This document shows positions 12,074-20,333 of a stretch of DNA of 64,000 nucleotides, piece by piece; position 1 is the first letter of the stretch, and the number at the start of each line of letters is the position of its first letter. A program made the translations under genes and the position numbers. Where the stretch lies: the NCBI GenBank assembly GCA_036936605.1, contig JAUPFV010000005.1, forward strand, positions 6,284,345 through 6,348,344. The letters are read 5' to 3'. The notes beneath the pieces are model-generated. The model was not told the origin of the DNA. It did not search any database and saw nothing but the letters and a program-made list of their open reading frames with translations. This DNA is from Limnanthes douglasii subsp. nivea (Eukaryota > Streptophyta > Magnoliopsida > Brassicales > Limnanthaceae).

Positions 12074-12255
12074 GACACGTGTCACTCTCTGGTTGGTTAC
12101 TTTTAGCCGTTTTTTCACCTCGAAAGTTGCACCACTTTCTCGAACAAGTTACCTCTTTAAATGCTTTTGATGACGTCAGCGCCGTTTTTTAATCATTGCC
12201 CAACTTTTCGGATTCTCCTAGGAATCAAACCCCCTTTTTTACATTTACTATAAAT
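12074..12255 (+). promoter_or_regulatory. Promoter of the antisense gene: G-box, TGACGTCA, TATA
   Basis: Plus-strand sites in order: GACACGTGTC at 12,074-12,083 (10-bp palindromic G-box), TGACGTCA at 12,171-12,178 (8-bp palindromic bZIP-type site), and TATAAAT at 12,249-12,255 within ACTATAAATTTC. A CT-rich leader leads to the ATG at 12,352. The G-box is repeated identically at the same relative place in the old Tat element. G-box and TGACGTCA sites are classical bZIP/bHLH targets in plants; promoter activity here is inferred. Confidence 0.6.
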
Positions 12256-12351
12256 TTCATTCATCTTTCACAGCCTCACTTATCACTTTCACTCTGCCAT
12301 TTCACTCAAAGTTTCATCTCTCTAAAACTTCAAGATTTCCTTAGTTGTTTT

Positions 12352-15311
12352 ATGTTCACAGCAAGAACAGCTCTAATCAAGGCTGGCTGGCTTAATCTCT
12401 CAGAATTGGAGAAAGCTCAAAGGGTTGAAAAAGAGAAAAGACTTGCAGCAGGGCTTCCAGCGTCGCCTGTCGAGAAACCAGCCCCTTCAATCGAAGAATC
12501 TGATAGAGGTTCGTCTTCTTCGAAAGGTACGAAACCCAGAAAGCTCTTTCAATCAACACTTTCTCCCATAGTATCTGGCTCTTCAGTTCAAGAGTCGATC
12601 CCTATCGTTGAACCGGGGGTCACTGTCACAAGTGTCAGGAAGAAATCCACTTTCATTGTTATGGGGTCCGACTCCGATCATTCTCCAGACAAACTAATCA
12701 TGAAAAGACCAAGTAGATTGGTTAAGGGACTTTCTTCAAAAAATACCAGCGATTCAGGGTCCGGGGCAACTGTTAGGACTCTCCGGGAAAGGCCAGTCGG
12801 TCCGGGGGCTAGCAGCCCATTACCTCCCAAGGAAACTTCGACCTCATAAACTCAAACAGAGGTGAGAACTCAAAAACATACAAAGAGCCAACAGTCCGGA
12901 GGATCAGCTATGCCAAGCTTCATCCCTCCTCGGGCTGTTTCTGCTGAAGCTCCCCCAACAATAATGGAGGAGAGGATGGAAGACTCCACTGAGGAGGTTA
13001 GGTTTGAGTCCGAGTCTTCCGGACAAGCTGAAACTGCTGTAGTTGTTGCCAATAAGGGCAAAGATGACTTGTATCTGAGGCGTCCGGATGTGCCGGAGAG
13101 CCTCGAAGGGAGAGTAGGGCCCTGCTTCCATAAGGTAGAGTTCAAGTACCTTTTATCTCTGTTAAAGACCAAGTATGCGTTTATCCATACTAAAGACTTG
13201 GGACGGTTTCGCACTAAGTGGGGGATCCCTGAAAACGTAAAAATTCGAATTCCCATCGATCCGGAGACCCCGATGGATTGCAAAAGGAACGAGATAGTCT
13301 TCTTTACGGAGCTATTCAACTGGGGACTTAGGTTCCCACTGGATCCAGAGATAGTGCGCTATTTCCACTTAGTCAAGCTATGTTCATCACAGCTAAGCAC
13401 TAACGGATGGTACACCTTGATGTCATGCATTATGGCGTCTAGGTTGTCCGGAATCCCTCTTCCAATGGAAGAGTTTGCTGCTGTAGCTAGTTTTTGCAAA
13501 CACCATCAGTTCCCTTTCTATCACTTTAACATGGGGAACGATCTTAAAGCTGTGGATGATCTCCTGGAGTCGGAGAGCAAGTGGAGGAGCCAGTTCTTGT
13601 TTGTGAGTGGCTCGTGGGAGAATGGCAAGAAAATCAAGGCCGGGGAGAATCCTAGCCTTCTTCGAAGTAGACGGAGGAGCGATCGTAAGTTTTACTGTAA
13701 GTTTCTGTTCGAATTTCTCTTTTCATCTAGTTTATGCTAATCAGTTACTTTCTCGTTTTATCAGAGCTGCCAAAGGAGTTCGGAGACTACCTAAAAGCCG
13801 GACAGGTCACCTGTGGCAAGATAAACGCATGGGCCGCAGAGAACTGGGAGAACCGGTTTCACAAAGCTTTTACCCCTGGGAATTTAGCGAGATCCCATCT
13901 GTGGAACACCACAGGTCGAAGGGATCTTACCTGGGAGGAGTTCTCCACCCCACCTGATGAAGATGTAGTGCTGAGAAGGTCTCATGAATTGGATGAGACC
14001 CTCTTCCTTCCTGCCCGGGCCAAAGCCCCAAGTAAAATGAAGGGCAAGAAGAAGAAAGGCAGGAAAGCGGTAGAGGATACGGAGAAAGAGGTTCCCACAG
14101 GTTCAGAGGTGCCAGCCCAAGCTCAAGTTGACGCAAACCTTCTACAAGTGGTAGAACAGGAGAGTGAGAAGCAAGGGGTGAACTCCCCAAAACCTACAAG
14201 GGCTTCTAAACGGACTCGCAAACAAGCGAGTGACAGTGCTGATAGGGAAGTCAAAAAGAAAAAGACTTCTCAAAGTGAAGAGCTCACTCTCCGGGATCCG
14301 GAGCCCACCTTCCCAACCGATCCGACATTGGCTGAAGAGATCCCCGGGAATCTTAATGAAGGGATTCCAAGGGAATTCCATACTGATGAGATTGAACGGG
14401 GAAAGATTAACATGGATGAAGTGGACGTCACCGGTCTAGGCCCTCTAGGTGATTACTTCCTTGGCCTGTCAAGAGATGAGTTCGCAGGGCCATATGTTCC
14501 CCCAAGTAGCTCCAACACAGTAAACTTCAATGGTAAGACTTTCTTGGTTTCCAGTGAGAGGGATGTCATAGCCCACTCCCTCCTTAGCAACGTGCAACCA
14601 GTACTCACCCTGGAAAGGCAAGTCCGGAGTCAGGCAGAAACCATCAAAGACCTCAAGTCTGAGAAGGAGAAGCTGTCCGAAGACCTCAGGACTGCTACTA
14701 CTAAGGTTGACTTGCTTGAGGAGTCGAACGAACAGCTAAAGAAGAGTCAAAATGAAAGCAACACAAAAGTTGCTTCTTTAGAAGAGACCGTAAAAGATCT
14801 CCAGGCTAACCTGTCCGGATTGGAGAAGGATTTGACAGCCTTAAGGGGAGAAACTGCAGCACAGGAGAAGATTGTCACCAACCTAACCACTGACAAACTT
14901 GCTTTAGAGAATGCAGTGACTCAGGCTGTTGAGGAGAAAGCTGCTTTGGTGAAGGATCAAGAGGCCATGATCAAGGCCAAAATCAACGCTTACGCCAGGG
15001 AGATGATTCGGAGTGAAGAATTGATGATTGAAAAAGTGAAGTCCGATATGGTCCTCCTGTTTCACGAGAAGTTCCCGAAGAGGAGACTAGGGGACTTATG
15101 GCGCTATGTGGATGACGATGATCTCCCATACTGGACCATGGTTGATGAAGGGTATACTGATATATCCTCGTCTGTTGACGAAGAGGAAACCGGAGAGAGT
15201 CCGGGTGAGGAAGAGGTTGACCCCAAAGGTAAGAAGATCATTGAGGAAAAAAGCAACATTAAGAGCAAGAGAACAGATGAGGGTGAGCCATCTTCAAAGG
15301 CTCCACCCTAA
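12352..15311 (+). CDS. Antisense gene of Tat retrotransposon: Transposase_28-like, coiled-coil protein (one intron, one internal stop)
   Basis: Plus strand, opposite to gag-pol. The ATG at 12,352 gives MFTARTALIKAGWLNLSELE, a start conserved in the old copy. The frame continues to an in-frame TAA at 12,847-12,849 and resumes at once in the same frame (next ATG 12,910). Residues about 285-395 resemble the Pfam Transposase_28 'putative gypsy type transposon' domain: KWGIPENVKIRIP, FFTELFNWGLRFPLDPE, SQLSTNGWYTLMS. A GT-AG intron (13,685-13,764) joins the frames exactly. Exon 2 has basic patches near residues 534-549 and 593-611 (MKGKKKKGRK, EVKKKKTS), possible nuclear signals, then a coiled coil at about 725-875 and an acidic tail. 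Total about 959 codons. The function of this family is unknown. Antisense ORFs are documented in Tat elements such as Grande and Retand. The single TAA may be a recent mutation. Confidence 0.8.
13685..13764 (+). other. 80-nt intron in the antisense gene
   Basis: Donor GATC|GTAAGT and acceptor TTTTATCAG|AGCTG, with a T-rich interior typical of plant introns. Removing it links codon GAT + C to AG, making CAG. The upstream frame (ending in RSRRRSD) then runs directly into LPKEFGDYLKAGQ without a shift. An alternative acceptor at 13,730 would put exon 2 in the wrong frame. The old copy has an AT-rich GT..AG-like gap at the corresponding place (about 3998-4045, minus). Confidence 0.75.
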
Positions 15312-15347
15312 TTCATAATTTTTTTTGTTTATCCTTTCTTGAACCAA

Positions 15348-15455
15348 AGTCATTGGAAGGCCAAGGCACCTTTTTTGTGATGGTGTCCGAATTATTCGGA
15401 CAGATTTTTGTACTGCACCCAAACTTGTTTAAAAAGTCCTTGGAAGGCCAAGGCA
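15348..15455. other. Two copies of a GGAAGGCCAAGGCA hairpin motif between convergent 3' ends
   Basis: AGTCATTGGAAGGCCAAGGC at 15,348 and AGTCCTTGGAAGGCCAAGGC at 15,435 are nearly identical, 87 bp apart. Each can form a short stem (CCTTGG/CCAAGG in the second copy). They lie in the 442-bp gap between the antisense-gene stop (15,311) and the pol stop (15,754). Both copies are recognisable in the old element at 2481-2543. The rest of the gap is AT-rich and non-coding. Confidence 0.55.
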
Positions 15456-15753
15456 ATTTTAAGTTGTTGAATGAATCATTCTCTTCTTTCATAGTCTGTT
15501 TAAATAGTTGAAGTTTAAGTAGTTTTGAGTTATTATGTTGTGAGAGTGTTTAGTTTCTCTGGCTAGAATTTAAGTAGCCCTTAAACCTTTCTGTCCGGAT
15601 AGTATGATAATCAACAAAATTTTGCAAAAACTTAGAAAATTATTTAAGAAGGCTCCAAGTTTTATTGAAAGCTCTCCGTGGCGCCGAAGAGAGGAAGCGG
15701 TATGCCCCCAAATATTTACATGGATATTTAAACAAGTAAATATTTACACAAGT

Positions 15754-18700
15754 TCATTCCAAGTATATTCGAAGGTGTTCAATATTCCAAGGGTGAGTTA
15801 AAACCCTGCCATCTTTGTCTTCTAACCAGTATGTGCCAGGCTTGATTCTTTCAACCACAGTATAGGGACCCTCCCAAGTTGGGGCCAGCTTTCCGAAGAG
15901 CTTTTCCTTGGTGTGCAAGAAAACTTTTCTCAATACTTTATCTCCTGGTTGAAAATCCCTTCTTTTAACTTTAGAAGCAAACCTGCTTCTCATCAAGCCT
16001 TGATAGTGTGCCATTCTAAGATGAGCTTTTACCCGCCTTTCTTCAATTAAATCAAGTTGATTTCTAACTGCTATTTCATTAGCCTGTCCGGAGAAGTTGT
16101 GGACTCGGAAGGAGGGGAGTGTCTTCTCTATGGGGGCTACTGCATCCATCCCATAGACCAAGGCAAAAGGTGATTCTTGTGTTGCAGCCCCAGGTGTTGT
16201 CTGGTAGGCCCACAAGACTTCTTGTAAATAACTAGGCCACTTCCCAGCAGCCCCTTCCAAATTTTTCTTTAAACCAGACATTATTGTTCTATTAGCCACC
16301 TCAACTTGCCCATTGGCCTGTGGGTGGAAAGGTGAAGAAAAGCAATGCTGAATACCCCTTGAGGCACAGAAGCTCTCCATTTCTCTGTTGTCAAACTGTG
16401 GCCCATTGTCTGTTGTTATTCTCTGGGGGACACCAAATCTGCAACATATGTTGGATATAATGAATTTTATAACATCCTTTGATGTTGTCCCTGCCAAGGG
16501 GGCTGCTTCTATCCACTTCGAAAAGTAGTCAATGGCTACAATTATGGTTTTACGCCCTCCGGACGCCACATGGAGAGGCCCAACTAAGTCCAATACCCAT
16601 CGAGCAAAAGGGATGGGCTCAGAAATTGATTCCAAAGGAATGGCTGGTACATGAATTTCATTGCTGTACCTCTGGCATGGGTCACATCTTCTTACCAGCT
16701 CCTTAGCATCTTTCATTATGGATGGCCAATAATATCCGGAGAGAAGCACTCTTCTTGTTAATGCTCTAAATCCACAATGGGCTGACCCCTCACCATCGTG
16801 TAATTCGGAGAGAACCATTTGTGACTCATGATCCCCTAAACAGCGTAGGAGAGGTTTGCTATAGGATTTCTTGTACAAGACCTCTCTAATCATGATAAAA
16901 CCACGAGCCCTGTGCTTTAACGTTCTGGCTTGTGGTTTATCCAAAGGCACGATGCCATCAGACAGATATTGTATAAGAGGAGACCTCCAGTCTTGAGGCC
17001 GGTTTACCTGTATTTCAAAGATTTCCTCTTTTTCACCTTCATCAAGTTGAATAGAAGGGATTTCAAGCACATGGATCCATGGATAGGACTCCGTATATGC
17101 TATTGTTGCCAATGAGTCTGCTAGCTCATTCTCTGCCCGGGGAATATGCTCATAGACAACAGCTTTAAACTTTGATGCTTCATTTTTAAGGAGGAGCAAG
17201 TATTTGATCAATTGCTCCTTTCTGGCCTCTGATAGGCCTAGAGCATGGTGGACAAGCAATTGGGAGTCACTTAGTAGCTTGACCCTTTTTGCTCCACAGA
17301 TGTATGCCAATTTTAAACCAGCTATAGCTGCTTCGTATTCGGACTCATTATTGGATGCCCTGAAAGCAAAACAAATAGCCTGGAACATGTTGTCCCCATA
17401 GGGGGAAGTGAGACATATTCCTGCCCCAGACCCTATGGCACTGGATCCCCCGTCTGTTCGGACAATCCACACTTTTTTGTCTTTCGAATCAGTAGGTTGT
17501 TCTGAGTCCCTATTAGTATGGAATTCGACCAGAAAGTCAGCCACGACCTGAGCTTTTACTGCTGTTCGAGGAGCAAAGTCTATGTCGAAGTCCCCCAACT
17601 CTACTGACCACTTTGCCATTCTGCTTGAAATGTCCGCTTTCTGAAGGACATTCTTTAAAGGGAAAGACGTCCGGACAATGATAGGATGAGCCTGAAAATA
17701 AGGCCTCATCTTTCTGGCAGCTATCACCAAGGCCAAAGCTAGTTTTTCAAGTTTCAAGTAACGCTTCTCAGCATCAATCAAGCTTTTGCTGATGTAGTAC
17801 ACTGGGTGAGGATACCCATCAACCTCCCTTACTAACACAGCACTGATGGCACAACTTGAAACAACCAGATACACGAAGAGAGTCTCCCCATCAATTGGTT
17901 TGAACAAAGTCTTGGGAGAGGACAGATGCTTCTTAATTTCATTGAATGCCTCATCACACTGTGGTGTCCACTCAAACCCCTTTGCACCCTTCAAGGTTTG
18001 AAAAAATGGAGCACATCTGTCCGAAGACCTGGAGATGAATCTGTTCAAGGCTGCTGACCTCCCCGTTAATCGATGTACTTCTTTAACGTTTCGTGGAGGC
18101 TCCATTTGGAACAAAGCATTGAGTTGGTCCGGGTCGGGCTGTATTCCATGCTCACTTATAATATACCCTAAGAACTTCCCGGACTGCACTCCGAACACAC
18201 ATTTTTCAGGATTTAACTTCAAATTCACCTTGGCCAGGTTGGCAAAAGTCTCTTGGAGGTCGGACAAGTGCAGCTGCTCATCCACACTTTTCACCATCAT
18301 ATCGTCAATGTAAACCTCCATATTTCTTCCAAGCTGATCAGCAAATGCCTTATTGACTAACCTTTGATAAGTAGCCCCAGCATTTTTCAAGCCAAAGGGC
18401 ATCACCTTATAGCAGTGTAAACCCCTATCAGTGACAAAAGTGGTATGCTCTTGATCTTTGGGATCCACTTGGATCTGATTGTACCCGGAGAAGGCATCCA
18501 TAAAGGAGAGTAGCTTGTTCCCCGAAGTAGAGTCTACTAACTGATCTATCCGGGGGACCGGATACAAGTCTTTTGGGCAAGCTCGATTGAGGTCTGTGAA
18601 GTCAATGCACATACGCCATTTACCATTCTTCTTTTTTACCAAGACAGGATTGGCAGTCCACAAAGGGTACTGAGATTCTTTAATGTACCCCATCTTTGTG

Positions 18701-19041
18701 AGTCTGTCAACCTCTTGTACAATGACATCAGCCTTTTCTTTTGAGAAAGCTCTCCTTTTTTGTACCACTGGTGCCACATCCCTCCGAACTGATAGGTGAT
18801 GGGAAATCACCTCTGATGGAACTCCAGTAACATCAGCATTGCACCAAGCAAAAACATGCTGATGGTCTTTCAAGAATTTCAACATTCCTTCTTTCAACAT
18901 CGGTGGCATTTTGGATCCTATCTTGACATTCTTTCCTTCTTCCAAGCAGTGTGTTTCAACCTCCTCGACTAGGATCAACACTCCGGGGGTCTCTCTGGGG
19001 TCATCAATTTCACCCTCACCCCCAGAAAGGCCCTCAAACTG
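15754..19041 (-). CDS. pol: Tat pol segment: reverse transcriptase, RNase H, archaeal RNase H, integrase
   Basis: A 3288-nt open frame on the minus strand, from just after the TAG at 19,042 to a stop at 15,754. Numbering residues from 18,981 (a GTG, not a proven start), RT spans about 95-280 with YIDDM at 224-228 (MPFGLKNAGATYQ before it). The first RNase H spans about 365-490 and lacks an obvious complete active site. The archaeal RNase H spans about 503-630 with D510 (TDGG), E548, D572 (SDSQ) and D622. The integrase zinc site is H728, H735, C766, C769 and its core D798, D858, E894 (spacing 35 between the last two). It ends LRIYLE with no chromodomain. It copies element RNA to DNA and inserts it. 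The first ATG is at 18,909, so expression as a downstream part of a polyprotein is more likely than independent initiation. All catalytic residues I can place are present. Confidence 0.92.
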   Translation of the reverse strand, partial: QFEGLSGGEGEIDDPRETPGVLILVEEVETHCLEEGKNVKIGSKMPPMLKEGMLKFLKDHQHVFAWCNADVTGVPSEVISHHLSVRRDVAPVVQKRRAFSKEKADVIVQEVDRLTKMGYIKESQYPLWTANPVLVKKKNGKWRMCIDFTDLNRACPKDLYPVPRIDQLVDSTSGNKLLSFMDAFSGYNQIQVDPKDQEHTTFVTDRGLHCYKVMPFGLKNAGATYQRLVNKAFADQLGRNMEVYIDDMMVKSVDEQLHLSDLQETFANLAKVNLKLNPEKCVFGVQSGKFLGYIISEHGIQPDPDQLNALFQMEPPRNVKEVHRLTGRSAALNRFISRSSDRCAPFFQTLKGAKGFEWTPQCDEAFNEIKKHLSSPKTLFKPIDGETLFVYLVVSSCAISAVLVREVDGYPHPVYYISKSLIDAEKRYLKLEKLALALVIAARKMRPYFQAHPIIVRTSFPLKNVLQKADISSRMAKWSVELGDFDIDFAPRTAVKAQVVADFLVEFHTNRDSEQPTDSKDKKVWIVRTDGGSSAIGSGAGICLTSPYGDNMFQAICFAFRASNNESEYEAAIAGLKLAYICGAKRVKLLSDSQLLVHHALGLSEARKEQLIKYLLLLKNEASKFKAVVYEHIPRAENELADSLATIAYTESYPWIHVLEIPSIQLDEGEKEEIFEIQVNRPQDWRSPLIQYLSDGIVPLDKPQARTLKHRARGFIMIREVLYKKSYSKPLLRCLGDHESQMVLSELHDGEGSAHCGFRALTRRVLLSGYYWPSIMKDAKELVRRCDPCQRYSNEIHVPAIPLESISEPIPFARWVLDLVGPLHVASGGRKTIIVAIDYFSKWIEAAPLAGTTSKDVIKFIISNICCRFGVPQRITTDNGPQFDNREMESFCASRGIQHCFSSPFHPQANGQVEVANRTIMSGLKKNLEGAAGKWPSYLQEVLWAYQTTPGAATQESPFALVYGMDAVAPIEKTLPSFRVHNFSGQANEIAVRNQLDLIEERRVKAHLRMAHYQGLMRSRFASKVKRRDFQPGDKVLRKVFLHTKEKLFGKLAPTWEGPYTVVERIKPGTYWLEDKDGRVLTHPWNIEHLRIYLE

Positions 19042-19830
19042 CTATTGGTCATTTATACGGACTGCCCCCAGAGTTCGTGGAGCCAAGGCAGTGGCATAAC
19101 ATTCTCTTGCAACTTTTTGGCTGCTCCGGACAACCCCAACCTGCCCCTGAACAGCATATTTCAGACACTGATGGACTGTCGACGCCACTGCATGCATCCT
19201 AGAGAGCCATGATCTCCCTAGAATAGCATTGTAACAGGTGGGACAATCCACCACAATGAAGAGTATTCTAACCATTTTCTTGAAAGGGCCTCTGCCCAAC
19301 AACACTTCTTCTTCAAACTCCCCGATCACATCGGCTGAGCTGCCTGTGAAGCCCACGATTGATCTGTCCGACTTTTGTATCACAGCTGGATTCCTCATTT
19401 TCTTATAAGTGTTTAGAAAAAGGATATTGGCAGAACTTCCAGTATCCACCAGGATTCGCCTTATCTCATTGCCCCCTATAGATGCTCCTATGACAACAGC
19501 ATCCTCATGAGGGCCAGCAATATCTCTCAAATCATCCTCATCGAAAACTATGAATGGGAATGAGTTTGGAGATTGATAGGATGTCATGCCTCCTTCTAGC
19601 TGGGAGGCCAAATTATGAACATGTCTTTTTCTTGAAGAGGTGGTAGGAGCTGTCATAGTGTCCCCTCCGAAGATTGTCAGTGACTCGAAGAATTTAATAA
19701 GCCCGGAGACTGATCTAGAACGCTCCTCAATAGAACCCACTCTGTTTCTGGTTGGATCAGGATCCAAATACTCGGACTCCACGTCAAACTTTCCACTATT
19801 ACCATAGCCCCCTCCGGGGCAGCGTTGCTT
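19042..19830 (-). CDS. Tat aspartic protease segment
   Basis: Minus-strand frame open from about 19,830 to the TAG at 19,042-19,044. It holds GPHEDAVVIGASIGG, the retropepsin motif LVDTGSSANILF, and ILGRSWLSRMHAVAST, typical of Tat/gypsy proteases. The protease matures the polyprotein. It is one frame off the preceding nucleocapsid segment, with which it overlaps by up to about 150 nt, and it is in the same frame as the downstream pol, from which only the TAG separates it. There is no ATG near the beginning of the open frame (the first plausible initiator is GTG at 19,782), so it probably needs frameshifting or an unmutated copy for expression. Confidence 0.85.
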   Translation of the reverse strand, partial: KQRCPGGGYGNSGKFDVESEYLDPDPTRNRVGSIEERSRSVSGLIKFFESLTIFGGDTMTAPTTSSRKRHVHNLASQLEGGMTSYQSPNSFPFIVFDEDDLRDIAGPHEDAVVIGASIGGNEIRRILVDTGSSANILFLNTYKKMRNPAVIQKSDRSIVGFTGSSADVIGEFEEEVLLGRGPFKKMVRILFIVVDCPTCYNAILGRSWLSRMHAVASTVHQCLKYAVQGQVGVVRSSQKVARECYATALAPRTLGAVRINDQ

Positions 19831-20333
19831 GGACCAACCCTATGAGTGTTGTCAGGCCTGTTGCCTCCTCTTCTTTTAACGTATGCACCCAACTTTCCTC
19901 TTTCAATCAAGTTCTGTACCTCTTGCTTCAGCGCTATGCAATCATCGGTGGTATGGCCAACATCATTATGGTATTGGCAGAAGGAATTATTTCGATGTTC
20001 TCTGGGAGACTGCAAAGTTGCCGGTCTCCGATAGTGTACTTCATCTTTTGTTTTCTCGAAAATGGTTGCCACACTTTCTTTGAGCTCTGCAAACCACTCC
20101 GGTTGGACCCACGGCCCTCTTTTGTTTCTAGACTGTTGACTTTGTGCAGGAGCAGCTGGTTGAGACTGAGCCTTTCCCCTCCCATGCCCCTGTCCGGTTT
20201 CTCTTGCTTTGTTCCCGGACTGGTTTTGATTTAGTGTTGGTGCCACCGGGGTGGATCTCACTTGTCTGTGCACCCTGGTCTTTTTCGTTTCATCAACATT
20301 TATTTGCTTGCCAACTTGGTTCAGCAATCCTCC
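19677..20333 (-). CDS. Tat Gag C-terminal/nucleocapsid segment
   Basis: In the same frame as gag, directly after the TAG at 20,334-20,336, open to 19,677. It contains a Gln/Pro/Arg-rich linker, then WFAELKESVATIFEKTKDEV and the knuckle-like CQYHNDVGHTTDDCIALKQE, which is the usual Tat nucleocapsid motif (C-x2-H-x4-H-x4-C). The final part after about 19,830 overlaps the protease frame and is probably not native sequence in this frame. No ATG is near the TAG, so this segment appears to depend on reading through the stop. Confidence 0.75.
   Translation of the reverse strand, partial: GGLLNQVGKQINVDETKKTRVHRQVRSTPVAPTLNQNQSGNKARETGQGHGRGKAQSQPAAPAQSQQSRNKRGPWVQPEWFAELKESVATIFEKTKDEVHYRRPATLQSPREHRNNSFCQYHNDVGHTTDDCIALKQEVQNLIERGKLGAYVKRRGGNRPDNTHRVGPSNAAPEGAMVIVESLTWSPSIWILIQPETEWVLLRSVLDQSPGLLNSSSH

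Noticed and set aside
12196..12351. Longer start of the antisense gene at a TTG upstream of the ATG
   Set aside because: The stretch precedes or overlaps the TATA box at 12,249, is CT-rich like a leader, and the ATG at 12,352 aligns with the start of the old copy.
12870..13319. 149-codon minus-strand frame opposite the antisense gene exon 1
   Set aside because: No domain, no homologue in the old copy in that frame; a shadow of the plus-strand Transposase_28-like frame.
13607..13957. Alternative plus-strand frame across the intron
   Set aside because: It would use the acceptor at 13,730 or intron retention and loses the conserved frame of exon 2.
19752..20234. 160-codon plus-strand frame opposite Tat nucleocapsid
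   Set aside because: Antisense shadow; no domain, no promoter and not preserved in other Tat remnants in the window.
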